Origin: Candidatus Binatia bacterium
GTDB lineage: Bacteria > Desulfobacterota > Binatia > Bin18
Direction of reading: 5' to 3'
Assembly (NCBI GenBank): GCA_951812575.1
Contig: OX638322.1
Location: 898,850 to 962,849, forward strand
Length of the DNA stretch: 64,000 nt
Both the position numbers and the translations under genes were made by a program. Position 1 is the first letter of the stretch. Every line of letters begins with the position of its first letter. Of the stretch, positions 42,359 through 51,821 are shown one piece after another. Below the pieces are notes generated by a model. It did no database searches, was not told where the DNA came from, and was given only the letters and a program-made list of their open reading frames with translations.

Positions 42359-44662
42359 TCAGACGCCGGTAAGGTGATAGGTCAGTTGCAAGCCGAAGAC
42401 ACGCCCCTTTGACAGCGGGGAAAAGCTGCCGAAGCCACTGGTAGGACTGCGGGAAAGACCGTTAATGCCGTGGCCGACTTCATCCAGCAGGTTCTTGCCG
42501 TACAGACCGACGACCCACTGGCCGTTGTCAATGTGCAGGTCCAGACCGACATTCACCTTCTTGAGCTGTCGGTTGTACAACGCATTATCGTCCTGGGAGT
42601 ATTCTCTGTCCCGGTAGGCGTACTGGACGCGCGAGTCAAGCCGGAAGTGGGAGCCGATAGGCAAACTGTGGCGCAGGTCCAGGCTGTACGTCCAGACCGG
42701 GGCGCGGATCAGGTCAAGGTTCTTGTCTTTGCCGTCCGTAATCCCGTCGCCAGTGAGGTCATACCAGATATCGGTATATTTCGCGTCCAGGAAGCCCATC
42801 GATCCCTGGAGAATGAGTTTGTCCGCCAGCACAAAAGAGCCGTCCAATTCAACACCGAATATCTCGGCATCAGCGGTATTGGCAATGTCTTGCACCGTGC
42901 CGCTCGGACCACCGGGGATCACTACATCGCGCTGCATATCTTTGATGATATTGAAGAAGACTGCACCGTTGAGCCGCACGCGAGCACCGAGCGTCGTCTT
43001 GAACCCCAACTCGAAATTATCGACCTGCTCTTCGTCGGACGGGCCCTCCTGATCCGCGGTTCGGATGCCTGCTATGCGCACATTGTAGTTGCCGGACCGG
43101 AAGCCACGTGTCCAGTGCCAGTACAGCATGATCTGGTCAACCGGCCGCAGGGTCAGGCCGATCTTGGGCGAGAGCGTGTTCCAGCTTGCACCGTCTGAGG
43201 AGTCGATGGGGCAGCGCCGGCCGCGCAGCATATGGCAGCCGGGGTTGTCCGGGTCATTGATGACTTGGTTATTTGGCAAATACGCGATATCGGCTTCCTT
43301 TTCCTCGTGGGTGTAACGCAGTCCGCCGGTCAGGGTCAGCCAGTCGGTCAGGTCGTAGTCCAGGTTCAGAAACAGGCCCAAGGAATCCACATCGTAATAA
43401 CCGCCGCCGAATTGATGTACGAGTGGGCTGTTTGCAAACCCAAGCTCTCGCGTTTCATAGTAATCGAGAGCGTGGGTAAAATAGTACACGCCGGTGGCAA
43501 GTTGTAAGCGGTTGAAAAACGTCCCGGCGTAGCGCAGTTCGTTGCTGAACTGCTCCGATTCCAGGTCGGTCCCAAAGTGAAATTGGCGCAGAGGGTAAAC
43601 GGAGTCCGCCGGCTGCCCATCAAGGTCAGAGAAGGCGTCGCCCTGCGCGTTGCGCCAGGCGAAGATGTCAGTAATCGTGCCGTTGCCAAAAGCTACGCTC
43701 CAGTCCGCTCGGGCGCTGAAGAAATGCGTCTCGGCGTCAAGGTAGCCATCCTCGTCAACATAGAACTTATGGCCCCGGCGGTCGTAGTAATCGACATTCT
43801 GGGACGCTGGCCCGTCGGATTCGATATTCTGGTATTCGTAACGTAGCGTCAGGTCAAAATTTTCGGTGGGCCGCCAACTCAGGACCGGTCGCAGCATGAG
43901 CGTATCCCGGGCGCCAAAGGCTTTACCGTCGCGCTGATTTTTGAACCAGCCCTGGTCCTGATTGGAGTGTATCGTAAAGCGGACGGCCAGGGTGTCACCC
44001 AGCGGGGCATTGAGGGTGGCGGAGTTGAAGAAATTGGGCGCTTTGCCACCACCTTCCACCGCACTGCGGAGCGTGGCTTCATACTGGTCGGTCGGGGTTC
44101 TGGTGTTGAGCAGGACTGCGCCGCCGACCACGTTGCGACCGAACAGCACACCCTGCGGCCCGCGCAGGATCTCAATGCTGTCCAGGTCGAACGTATCGTA
44201 CAGCAGCAACGAGTTCGTGCCCATATAGACGCCATCAACGAATACACCCACGGTCGGGTCAAGGGAGGGAATCGAACTGTTGATGCCCATACCGCGAATC
44301 GAAAAGTTTGCGGTCCCGCGTGAGGTGCCGATCTCATCAAACCCCACGTTGGGGATGCCGATGGTCAGGTCGCCCAGGTCGCGCACCTTGGTGGCTTCCA
44401 ACTGCTCGGCGTCGAAGACCGTCATCGACACCGGCACGTCCTGGATCAATTGTTCGCGTTTCTGGGCGGTCACGACGACATCTTCCAACAGGGCGGCACT
44501 TTCAGAGGCGGAGGAGGCTTTCTGTTCTGGCTGAGCCGCCGGCTCGGTATTCTGGGCCGTGACCGGTAGTGGGCGGAGGGCGGCGCTCAGCATCACCGTC
44601 AGGAACAGGCCGGCGAACCGGGCGGGCGGGCGGAATGTGGATGTGTCGTTGATAACGCTCAT
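42359..44662 (-). CDS. TonB-dependent outer-membrane receptor 3
   Basis: The 767-residue paralogue starts MSVINDTSTFRPPARF with a good GGAGCGGAGG ribosome site, then signal peptide, LEDVVVTAQKREQLIQDVP and a plug with FSIRGMGINSSIPSLDPT. Its Cys loop (CHMLRGRRC) and Ca-like loop (DLTGDGITDGKDKN) differ somewhat from the others, as does its barrel length. With receptor 4 it forms a closer pair (both share GFDEIGTSRGTANFSIRGMG). Confidence 0.93.
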   Translation of the reverse strand: MSVINDTSTFRPPARFAGLFLTVMLSAALRPLPVTAQNTEPAAQPEQKASSASESAALLEDVVVTAQKREQLIQDVPVSMTVFDAEQLEATKVRDLGDLTIGIPNVGFDEIGTSRGTANFSIRGMGINSSIPSLDPTVGVFVDGVYMGTNSLLLYDTFDLDSIEILRGPQGVLFGRNVVGGAVLLNTRTPTDQYEATLRSAVEGGGKAPNFFNSATLNAPLGDTLAVRFTIHSNQDQGWFKNQRDGKAFGARDTLMLRPVLSWRPTENFDLTLRYEYQNIESDGPASQNVDYYDRRGHKFYVDEDGYLDAETHFFSARADWSVAFGNGTITDIFAWRNAQGDAFSDLDGQPADSVYPLRQFHFGTDLESEQFSNELRYAGTFFNRLQLATGVYYFTHALDYYETRELGFANSPLVHQFGGGYYDVDSLGLFLNLDYDLTDWLTLTGGLRYTHEEKEADIAYLPNNQVINDPDNPGCHMLRGRRCPIDSSDGASWNTLSPKIGLTLRPVDQIMLYWHWTRGFRSGNYNVRIAGIRTADQEGPSDEEQVDNFELGFKTTLGARVRLNGAVFFNIIKDMQRDVVIPGGPSGTVQDIANTADAEIFGVELDGSFVLADKLILQGSMGFLDAKYTDIWYDLTGDGITDGKDKNLDLIRAPVWTYSLDLRHSLPIGSHFRLDSRVQYAYRDREYSQDDNALYNRQLKKVNVGLDLHIDNGQWVVGLYGKNLLDEVGHGINGLSRSPTSGFGSFSPLSKGRVFGLQLTYHLTGV

Positions 44663-44802
44663 GAGCCTCCGCTCCTTTGAAGAATTTTCGAGGATTGCAG
44701 CTCTGCCGCACCGGTTCCAAGCGGTAAACGCGGAGGGTCGGACGATTCGTTTCCCGTTCGAGGCGATTGAGGCGATTCATCCCGACTGCTGTTGCCGACT
44801 CG

Positions 44803-47106
44803 TTAGATGCTGACAAAATTATAGGTCAGCTCCAGGCCGAAGGTACGGCCTTTCATCAGCGGCGAAAAACTCCCGAAACCGGGATTGACGAAATGAATGC
44901 CGTGGGAGACCGCGTGCAGCAGGTTCTTGCCGTACAGGCCCACCACCCACTGACCGTTATTCAGATGCAAATCAATGCCGGCGTCCAGCTTCTTGAGCTG
45001 CCGGTGGAATCCGCTGTTGTCGTCCTGGTGGTATTCTTTGTCCCGATAGGCGTAATTGATGCGCGAGTCGAGGCGGTGACGGTTGCCAATGGAGAGGCTG
45101 TGCTGGAGTCCGAAGCTATACGTCCAGGTGGGAGCGCGGATAAGGTCAAGGTTCTCGTCTTTGTCGTCCACCACCCCGTCACCGCTGAGGTCATAGCGGA
45201 CTTCGTTCAGGTTCGAGTCGAGATAGCCCATAGCCCCGTGGAGTACCAGGTTGTCCAGCAGCGCGAAAGAGCCGTCCAGTTCAACGCCGTAGATATCGAC
45301 ATCCGCAGTGTTCAGAAAATCCTGTACCACGCCTTCGGCTCCGCCTGTCAGCACGGTACGTTGCAGGTCCCGGATCATGTTGAGAAACACCGCGCCGTTA
45401 AGACGCGCGCGCGTGCCGAGGGTGCTCTTGAAGCCGAGTTCAAAATTGTCGGCCTGCTCCTGGTCGGTCGGGCCGGGGTCGGTGCCCTCCTTTGTGATGC
45501 GCACATTATAGTTGCCGGACCGAAATCCCCGAGTCCAGTGCCAATACACCAGTATGTCGTCCGTGGGACGCAGGGTCAGGCCGATTTTGGGCGACAGACT
45601 GGTCCAACTCTTGTCGTCCTTGAAATGGCTGGGGCAGGTCGGGCCGCGCACCATATTGCAGCCCGGATCGGTCAGATCGGTTTTGCTGTTGCGCTGCATA
45701 TAGGAGACGTCGGCCTCCTTTTCCTCATCGGTATAGCGCAGTCCGCCGGTAACGGTCAGCCAGTCGGTCAGATCATAGTCCATGTTCAGGAACAGACCCA
45801 ACGTGTCCACATCATAATAGCCACCGCCAAATTCGTTCCGCGTCGCGCCTGGGCCACTTCCCTCAAACTCGCGCCATTCGTGATAGTCGAGATCGTTGGT
45901 GAAATAGTAGACGCCGGTGGTCAATTGCAGCCGGTTGAAAAACCGCCCGGTGTAGCGCAACTCATTGCTGAATTGTTCCGACTCCTGCTGGGTACCCAGG
46001 TTGAATTTGGACAGCGCGAAGTCGGCTTGGCGGTTCGTGGGCAGGCCGTCAAGGTCGCTGATGGCGTCGCTCTGCGTGGCGCGCCAGCCGAAGATATCGG
46101 TCAGCGTGCCGTTGCCGAACGCCACGTCCCAGTCCAACCGGGCGTTGAAGAAGTGCACCTCGGCATCGAGGTAGCCATCGTCATCGACAAAGAAGTCATG
46201 GTCGCGTCGGTCATAGATGGCCGTATTCTGTGACGCCGCTCCGTCGGCGTCCAGACTCTGGTATTCATAGCGCAGCGTCAGGTCCAGCGTGTCGGTGGGT
46301 CGCCAGCGAACGACCGGGCGTAGCATGAGCGTATCCTGTGCGCCGAACGCCTTGCCGTCACGCTTGTTCTTGAACCAGCCCTGATCCTGGTTGGAGTAGA
46401 CGGTGAAGCGCGTGGCCAGCGTGTCGGTCAGCGGCGCGTTGAGGGTCGCTGAGGTGAAAAAATTAGGCGCTTTACCACCGCCCTCGACCGTGTTGCGGAG
46501 CGTGGCTTCAAACCGGTCGGTGGGAGCTTTGGTGTTAATCAGCACCGCCCCGCCGACCACGTTGCGACCGAACAGCACGCCCTGCGGCCCGCGCAAGACC
46601 TCAATGCTCTCCAGGTCGAAGGCGTCGTACAGCATGACCGAATTCGTGCCCATATAGATGCCATCGACAATCACACCCACGGTCGGGTCAATGGACGGCA
46701 CGGAACCGTTGACGCCCATGCCGCGAATCGAAAAGTTTGCGGTCCCACGCGAAGTGCCGATTTCATCAAAACCCACATTAGGGATGCCGATGGTCAGGTC
46801 GCGCAGGTCGCGCACCTTGGCGGCTTCGAGTTGCTCGGAGTCAAAGGCGGTGATCGCCACCGGCACATCCTGGATCGACTGCTCGCGTTTCTGGGCGGTG
46901 ACAACGAGATCTCCCAGCAGCAGGGCGTCTTCGATAGGAGCGCTTTCAGAGGCGGGCTCCACTTGATCCGCAGGGGCGGAATCCTGAGCGATAGCCGGCG
47001 CCGCCACGATCCCGAGCAGCAGGACAACGCTGAGCGCGAGCCGGCGCAGGGCGACCCGCGGCGCGGTCACGCCCTCGTCTGATTGTTTCGGTTGATATTC
47101 AGCCAT
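44803..47106 (-). CDS. TonB-dependent outer-membrane receptor 4
   Basis: The 767-residue paralogue has a start at 47106 before MAEYQPKQSDEG, a signal peptide ending APAIAQ, LGDLVVTAQKREQSIQDVP, plug and barrel. Loops read CNMVRGPTC and DLSGDGVVDDKDEN. The frame is open for 35 codons upstream but these lie in a repeat end. Its nearest relative in the array is receptor 3. Confidence 0.93.
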   Translation of the reverse strand: MAEYQPKQSDEGVTAPRVALRRLALSVVLLLGIVAAPAIAQDSAPADQVEPASESAPIEDALLLGDLVVTAQKREQSIQDVPVAITAFDSEQLEAAKVRDLRDLTIGIPNVGFDEIGTSRGTANFSIRGMGVNGSVPSIDPTVGVIVDGIYMGTNSVMLYDAFDLESIEVLRGPQGVLFGRNVVGGAVLINTKAPTDRFEATLRNTVEGGGKAPNFFTSATLNAPLTDTLATRFTVYSNQDQGWFKNKRDGKAFGAQDTLMLRPVVRWRPTDTLDLTLRYEYQSLDADGAASQNTAIYDRRDHDFFVDDDGYLDAEVHFFNARLDWDVAFGNGTLTDIFGWRATQSDAISDLDGLPTNRQADFALSKFNLGTQQESEQFSNELRYTGRFFNRLQLTTGVYYFTNDLDYHEWREFEGSGPGATRNEFGGGYYDVDTLGLFLNMDYDLTDWLTVTGGLRYTDEEKEADVSYMQRNSKTDLTDPGCNMVRGPTCPSHFKDDKSWTSLSPKIGLTLRPTDDILVYWHWTRGFRSGNYNVRITKEGTDPGPTDQEQADNFELGFKSTLGTRARLNGAVFLNMIRDLQRTVLTGGAEGVVQDFLNTADVDIYGVELDGSFALLDNLVLHGAMGYLDSNLNEVRYDLSGDGVVDDKDENLDLIRAPTWTYSFGLQHSLSIGNRHRLDSRINYAYRDKEYHQDDNSGFHRQLKKLDAGIDLHLNNGQWVVGLYGKNLLHAVSHGIHFVNPGFGSFSPLMKGRTFGLELTYNFVSI

Positions 47107-47130
47107 TCCATCAGTGAGGTATATGCTTCG

Positions 47131-47160
47131 GTAGTGTCTCAGTTTGAAAAATTCTGACCA
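47131..47160. repeat. terminal-repeat element, left end only (copy 2)
   Basis: GTAGTGTCTCAGTTTGAA followed by AAATTCTGACCA matches the left end of the MITE-like family almost perfectly, but no right end follows. It lies 25 bases upstream of the start of receptor 4. Confidence 0.7.
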
Positions 47161-47188
47161 AGAAAAACAACGGCTTCTCTGTACTACT

Positions 47189-47217
47189 CTTAAGATGCAG
47201 ACAGTATGCATCTTAAG
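47189..47217 (-). terminator. perfect 11-bp hairpin between receptors 5 and 4
   Basis: CTTAAGATGCA pairs exactly with TGCATCTTAAG around a 7-base loop. It lies in the 165-base gap after receptor 5 and before receptor 4. It could act as a terminator or stabilise the message end; there is no T-run. Confidence 0.4.
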
Positions 47218-47271
47218 AATGTCTAGCCGAGTATGGCTTGTCTGTCAATATTCCCTGCCGCCACGTATCCA

Positions 47272-49509
47272 TCAGATGCTTGTAAAGTAGTAAGTCAACT
47301 CCAGGCCATACACCCGGCCTTTTGCCAGAGGCGAGAAGGCACCCCCGAGTCCGTTGATGCCGTGCTTGACCTGGCCCAGCAGGTTCTTGCCGTACACGCT
47401 GACCACCCACTGGCTGTCGTTGACATGCAGGTCCACACCAGCCTTGAGCAGTTTCAACTGCCGGTTGAAGCCGAGATTACTGTCGGTATTGTATTCCTTG
47501 TCCCGATAGGCGTAATTGACCCGAGAGACCAACCGGTGGCGGCTGCCGATGTCCAGCGTGTGAAGCAGACTCAGGCTGTACGTCCAGGTCGGCGCACGCG
47601 GCGGTTCCAGGGCCTTGTCTTTCCTGTCCACCGCGTTGTCACGGTTCAGGTCGAATTTCACCTCGGTATATTCCGTGTCAATATAGCCCATCGCAGCTCG
47701 CAGCATAAGGTCTTGGGTCAGCGCGAAAGAGCCTTCGAGTTCAAGACCGAAGATGTCGGTGTCCGCGGTGTTGCGCACCACCTGGGCGAAACCTCCGTCG
47801 GGCAGGCCAAATGCGACCTCGCGTTGCAGGTCTCCGACCTGACTGAAGAAAAGAGCACCGCTGAGACGGGCGCGCCCGCCGATGGTGCTTTTGAAACCCA
47901 GTTCGTAATTGTCGACCTGCTCTTCGTCAAAGGGACCGGGGCCGATGTCGGGATGGGTGTTGCGCAGATTATAGCCGCCGGAACGAAAACCACGCGTCCA
48001 GTGGGCATAGAGCAAGGTGTCGTCATCATACCGGTAGCTCAGCCCGACCTTGGGCGACAGACTGGTCCAGGTTTCCGTGTCCCGGAAATCGCTCGGGCAG
48101 GCCGGACCATGTACGATACTGCAGGTGGTCAGGTCCAGGGCAATGGTGGTGACGTCGACTTCCTTCGCCTCATAGCTGAAGCGCAGCCCGGCGTTCAGCG
48201 TCAGCCAGTCGGTCAGATCGTAATCTCCGGCCATAAAAACCCCCAGCGTGTCCACATCGTACAGGCCACCGCCGTTCTGCACCCTGGCCCTGCCCGGAGG
48301 ATCGTCCGCCAACTTCCGCCGCTCGTGATAATCACTCGCATTGGTAAAATAGTACAGTCCGGTGACCATTTGCAGGCGATCGAAAAACACGCCGGTGTAG
48401 CGCAACTCGTTGCTGAACTGTTCCGCGCGGAGCAGGGTCTCCAGGTTGCGCAGGGCAGTCGTGGAAGCCAACTCATCCACAGAACTCAGGGCATCGGCCT
48501 GCGCGTCCCGCCAGCCGAAGATATTGGTCACGGTCCCGTTGCCCAACGGTACGGTCCAATCCAGTCTCGTGCTCAAAATATGAATCCTCGTGTCCAGGAA
48601 GCCATCGTTGTTGACCGAGAAGTCGTGACTCCGGCGGTCGAAGCGGACCGTGTTCTGGACTGCGGCGCCATCGCCGTCGCGGTCCTGATACTCATAGCGG
48701 ACTGTCAGACTCAGCGTATCCGTCGGTTGCCAGGAGAACACCGGTCGCAGCATGAGGGTGTCCTGCGCACCAAACGCCCGGTCGTCGTATTCGTTCTCGA
48801 ACCAGCCCTGGTCCTGATTGGAATAGATCGTGAAGCGAGCGCGCAGAGTATCGGTCAACGGGGCGTTGAGTGTGCCCGAGACATACATATTGGGCGCTTT
48901 GCCGCCACCTTCCACGGCACTGCGCAGCCGCGCTTTATACTGGTCAGTCGGAGCCTTGGTGTTCAGCAGCACCGCCCCACCCACGACGTTGCGGCCAAAC
49001 AGGACGCCCTGTGGGCCGCGTAATACCTCTATGCCTTCAAGGTCGAACGCGTCGTACAGGACCATGGCGTTGGTCCCCATATATACGCCATCAACGAACA
49101 CGCCGACTGTCGGATCAATCGTCGGAATCGAACTGTTAATGCCCAGGCCGCGGATCGAAAAATTCGCCGTCCCGCGCGATGTGCCGATTTCATCGAGTCC
49201 TACATTGGGGATGCCAACCGTCAGGTCACCCAGGTCACGTACCTTGAGAGTGTCGAGCTGGTCGGCGTCGAAGGCGGTAATCGGTAACGATACGTCTTGG
49301 ATCAGTTGCTCCCGCTTTTGGGCGGTCACAAGGATATCCCTCAGGTGCGTGACCTCTTTCGCCGGGGCGGGTTTGTTGAAATTCTGAGCATTTGCCGCTG
49401 GCAGCGCGGCGGCCTCAAGCAACAGGAAGACACTGAACGCGATCAGACACAAACCGATGCGCGTTGAAGTAAGGCTCACTTGGAAGGAAGCGTTTCTCTC
49501 TACACTCAT
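47272..49509 (-). CDS. TonB-dependent outer-membrane receptor 5
   Basis: The 745-residue protein is the first receptor in transcription order. It has a signal peptide ending LPAANA, LRDILVTAQKREQLIQDVS, plug (FSIRGLGINSSIPTIDPT) and barrel ending LTYYFTSI. The Cys loop is CSIVHGPAC. The Ca-like loop DLNRDNAVDRKDKA has Asn where the others have Gly at position 6, so metal binding may be weaker. Upstream lies a full repeat element rather than a recognisable regulator. Confidence 0.93.
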   Translation of the reverse strand: MSVERNASFQVSLTSTRIGLCLIAFSVFLLLEAAALPAANAQNFNKPAPAKEVTHLRDILVTAQKREQLIQDVSLPITAFDADQLDTLKVRDLGDLTVGIPNVGLDEIGTSRGTANFSIRGLGINSSIPTIDPTVGVFVDGVYMGTNAMVLYDAFDLEGIEVLRGPQGVLFGRNVVGGAVLLNTKAPTDQYKARLRSAVEGGGKAPNMYVSGTLNAPLTDTLRARFTIYSNQDQGWFENEYDDRAFGAQDTLMLRPVFSWQPTDTLSLTVRYEYQDRDGDGAAVQNTVRFDRRSHDFSVNNDGFLDTRIHILSTRLDWTVPLGNGTVTNIFGWRDAQADALSSVDELASTTALRNLETLLRAEQFSNELRYTGVFFDRLQMVTGLYYFTNASDYHERRKLADDPPGRARVQNGGGLYDVDTLGVFMAGDYDLTDWLTLNAGLRFSYEAKEVDVTTIALDLTTCSIVHGPACPSDFRDTETWTSLSPKVGLSYRYDDDTLLYAHWTRGFRSGGYNLRNTHPDIGPGPFDEEQVDNYELGFKSTIGGRARLSGALFFSQVGDLQREVAFGLPDGGFAQVVRNTADTDIFGLELEGSFALTQDLMLRAAMGYIDTEYTEVKFDLNRDNAVDRKDKALEPPRAPTWTYSLSLLHTLDIGSRHRLVSRVNYAYRDKEYNTDSNLGFNRQLKLLKAGVDLHVNDSQWVVSVYGKNLLGQVKHGINGLGGAFSPLAKGRVYGLELTYYFTSI

Positions 49510-49528
49510 CTGATGAGGCCAATTGTGG

Positions 49529-49819
49529 GGAGTGTATCAGTTTGAAAAATTCTGACCAGGAAAAACGGGGCAGCCCCCCTCCCCCTCTCGGTCATCGGGT
49601 CCTCCTCTCGGCTCCCGTGCGGGGCGTTGACGCGGGTACGAAAGTCCACTGGCCGCCTATATCCGACTGCCGGTCGGCTGTCCCTACCAAAATGGGAGGT
49701 AAAATGTCCCCGCTCCGACCTTACTCCGGCTCCAGGCTCTCAAGGCGGAGCGGGATTCAATTTCGACCGAAGGCCCTCGGATGCGAGGGAGAAGAACAAA
49801 CTTCAAAGGGAGACGCTAC
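49529..49819. repeat. inverted-terminal-repeat element, copy 3
   Basis: The left end GAGTGTATCAGTTTGAA with AAATTCTGACCAGG and the right end TTCAAAGGGAGACGCTAC enclose about 290 bases with segments shared with copy 1 (CGGCTGTCCCTA, GACTGCCGG). It fills most of the 49510-49897 gap; no gene is evident there. Confidence 0.7.
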
Positions 49820-49897
49820 CGAAAGGCAGCGCGCCTTGCACCTGAGGAGCGGCCTAGTATAGCATGCGCTCGAATCTCACGAAGGAGGACAGCAGAT

Positions 49898-50782
49898 ATG
49901 CAAGTTGGATATTTCGCGGTTGGTATTGGGCTGGGTTCAGACCCCGAGGTGGTCGGCCTGACGGCGCGGACCGCTGAGCAAGCAGGTTTTCATTCCATCT
50001 GGGCTCCCGAACACGTGGTCTTACTCGACCAGTACACCTCAAAATACCCGTATTCAGCCGATGGGCGATTACCCATGCCCACTACGCAAATCGATATTCT
50101 CGATCCCTTTGCCGCGCTGACGTATGCCGCCGCGCAAACCTCAACGATTCGCCTGGGAACCGGCATTTGCCTGGTGCCCGAGCGCAACCCGGTGGTCACC
50201 GCAAAAGAAGTTGCCAGTTTGGATAAGCTGTCGGGCGGACGGTTTGATTTCGGTGTCGGCGTGGGCTGGCTGGCGGAAGAGTTCACCGCGGTGGGCGTCC
50301 CCTGGGAACGCCGGGCGCAACGCACGCGTGAATATCTCAAGGTCATGAAAATGCTGTGGACCGAGGAAGAGTCTGAATTCAGCGGTGAGTTCTGTAGCTT
50401 CCCCAAAGTTCGTTCGTATCCCAAACCCGTCCAAAGCCCGCATCCGCCGATTATTTTCGGGGGCGAGAGCAAACCCGCTCTGCGACGCGTTGGGGAGGTC
50501 GGCGATGGCTGGTTTGGAGTGAACGTCACGCCCGAAGCAGCCAAAGAGCACATCGAACGCATGCAGGGCTATGCCGAGGCGGCCGGACGCGATCACAGCC
50601 AGCTTCAGTATTCCGTCTCCACGGGTATTGGCATGCCGATCACCCTGGATGAGATCAAACAGTTCCGCGACCTGGGCGTGCACCAGATCATTGTTGGCGG
50701 ATTTCCCGAAAGTGCGGATACCGTCAAGGGCGATATCGAGAAACTGGCCGAACAGATTGTGGTGCCGGCGGCGAACCTGTAA
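49898..50782 (+). CDS. LLM-class F420/FMN-dependent oxidoreductase
   Basis: The 294-residue protein starts at an ATG after GAAGGAGG. It resembles the Rv2161c/F420-type LLM subgroup: FHSIWAPEHVVLLDQYTSKY, RLGTGICLVPERNPVVTAKE, GRFDFGVGVGWLAEE and YPKPVQSPHPPIIFGG. F420 use is suggested by subgroup only. Lone gene beside the receptor array. Confidence 0.88.
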   Translation: MQVGYFAVGIGLGSDPEVVGLTARTAEQAGFHSIWAPEHVVLLDQYTSKYPYSADGRLPMPTTQIDILDPFAALTYAAAQTSTIRLGTGICLVPERNPVVTAKEVASLDKLSGGRFDFGVGVGWLAEEFTAVGVPWERRAQRTREYLKVMKMLWTEEESEFSGEFCSFPKVRSYPKPVQSPHPPIIFGGESKPALRRVGEVGDGWFGVNVTPEAAKEHIERMQGYAEAAGRDHSQLQYSVSTGIGMPITLDEIKQFRDLGVHQIIVGGFPESADTVKGDIEKLAEQIVVPAANL

Positions 50783-50897
50783 CCGACGGCTCGGAGCGAG
50801 CCACCTACTGACTCGCTCCAGCCGAACGGACTGCGGATAAAAGTGACCTTCACTCTCCTCCCCCCCCGAGTTATCATAATTTAGCGCGTCATAAGGA

Positions 50898-51533
50898 ATG
50901 AAAGAATCACTGATGGCTACTTATTATGTCTATTTCACAGATCAGTGCAGAGACGATGCCACCACGCAGGGTTTCGCCGATGACGTAGAAAAATTTTCCA
51001 AGAAACTGGAACAAGAACAAAGCACCCGGGGATTGGAGCGTTTTCCGCAGCCATACCTAAAGAAGAGCACGGGCAGACAGGGGCGCATTGTGATTGAGGA
51101 ACACCGCAATGGCGATGATATTGTGCTTTGTCTGGCTCGATATTTGGTCCGGGGAAGTTCGGAATATGATAAGTTTTACGAAAATCCTACCAGTTATTAT
51201 GAAAAGAATAAGGTTTCCGTGGAGGAAATAGAGAAGTTCCTTGAAAAGAGAAAGAGAAGCCCAATTGTCCCTAAAAAGGTGTTGTCGGCTAGTGAGTCCG
51301 CCTATCTCCAGTCAACATCATCTACTCTTCACTACACCGAAGATGGCACCTACCTGGAGAGTTATGACTGGTTTGAACGCATTTCTCAGAGCTGGGCTAA
51401 AGATTCTCTTGTACGCTACTACGAGCTGGTTGAGGAATGGAAGATTCAATGTGAAATCCAATTTTGTAAAAGCAGTTCCATCATTCGCTTCAGAACGAAG
51501 GAAGACACTCTGATCCTTGGCTTTGAACTCTAG
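50898..51533 (+). CDS. unrecognised 211-residue protein
   Basis: The frame starts at ATG 50898 (or 50913, giving MATYYVYFTDQCRDDATTQG). The sequence is mixed alpha/beta, rich in Lys, Glu and Tyr, with GRQGRIVIEEHRNGDDIVLC and YLVRGSSEYDKFYENP as the most distinctive pieces. I cannot name a family. Base composition is clearly AT-richer than the flanking genes, suggesting transfer. A BrnT-like gene follows after three bases, so the three genes 50898-52089 may be one operon. Confidence 0.55.
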   Translation: MKESLMATYYVYFTDQCRDDATTQGFADDVEKFSKKLEQEQSTRGLERFPQPYLKKSTGRQGRIVIEEHRNGDDIVLCLARYLVRGSSEYDKFYENPTSYYEKNKVSVEEIEKFLEKRKRSPIVPKKVLSASESAYLQSTSSTLHYTEDGTYLESYDWFERISQSWAKDSLVRYYELVEEWKIQCEIQFCKSSSIIRFRTKEDTLILGFEL

Positions 51534-51536
51534 ACA

Positions 51537-51821
51537 ATGAGAATAACGGGGACTATCTGGTTGAGAGAAGTTGTTGATAAGCTTGCCTGGAAGCACCATG
51601 TAGCAATGGACGAAGTCGAAGAAGCCTTGGGGGCGGCGCGCCGTTTTCGCTTTATTGAGACGGGCGATATTGGGGACGAAGACCTCTATGCGGCAATGGG
51701 ACAAACGGAGGCGGGACGATATCTCATTATCTATTTTATTTATAAAACCACCAAGGAAGCCTTGATTGTCAGCGCCCGGGAAATGACTCGAAAAGAAAAG
51801 AGAAGGTATGCCAAAAAGTAG
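51537..51821 (+). CDS. BrnT-like toxin
   Basis: The 94-residue protein has the BrnT layout: an N-terminal helix with WKHHVAMDEVEEALG, strands with DIGDEDLYAAMGQTEAGRY and LIIYFIYKT, and the C-terminal ALIVSAREMTRKEKRRY, where the Ser/Ala-Arg-x-x-T/K pattern is diagnostic. BrnT is a RelE-fold ribonuclease toxin. The next gene, a BrnA-like antitoxin, overlaps it by 14 bases, the usual order. Confidence 0.75.
   Translation: MRITGTIWLREVVDKLAWKHHVAMDEVEEALGAARRFRFIETGDIGDEDLYAAMGQTEAGRYLIIYFIYKTTKEALIVSAREMTRKEKRRYAKK

Noticed and set aside
44767..49023. Very long open frames on the plus strand opposite the receptor genes (for example 44767-46233 and 47233-49023)
   Set aside because: They mirror the same codon positions in each receptor paralogue, lack ribosome sites and recognisable domains, and are explained by GC-rich antisense codon bias.
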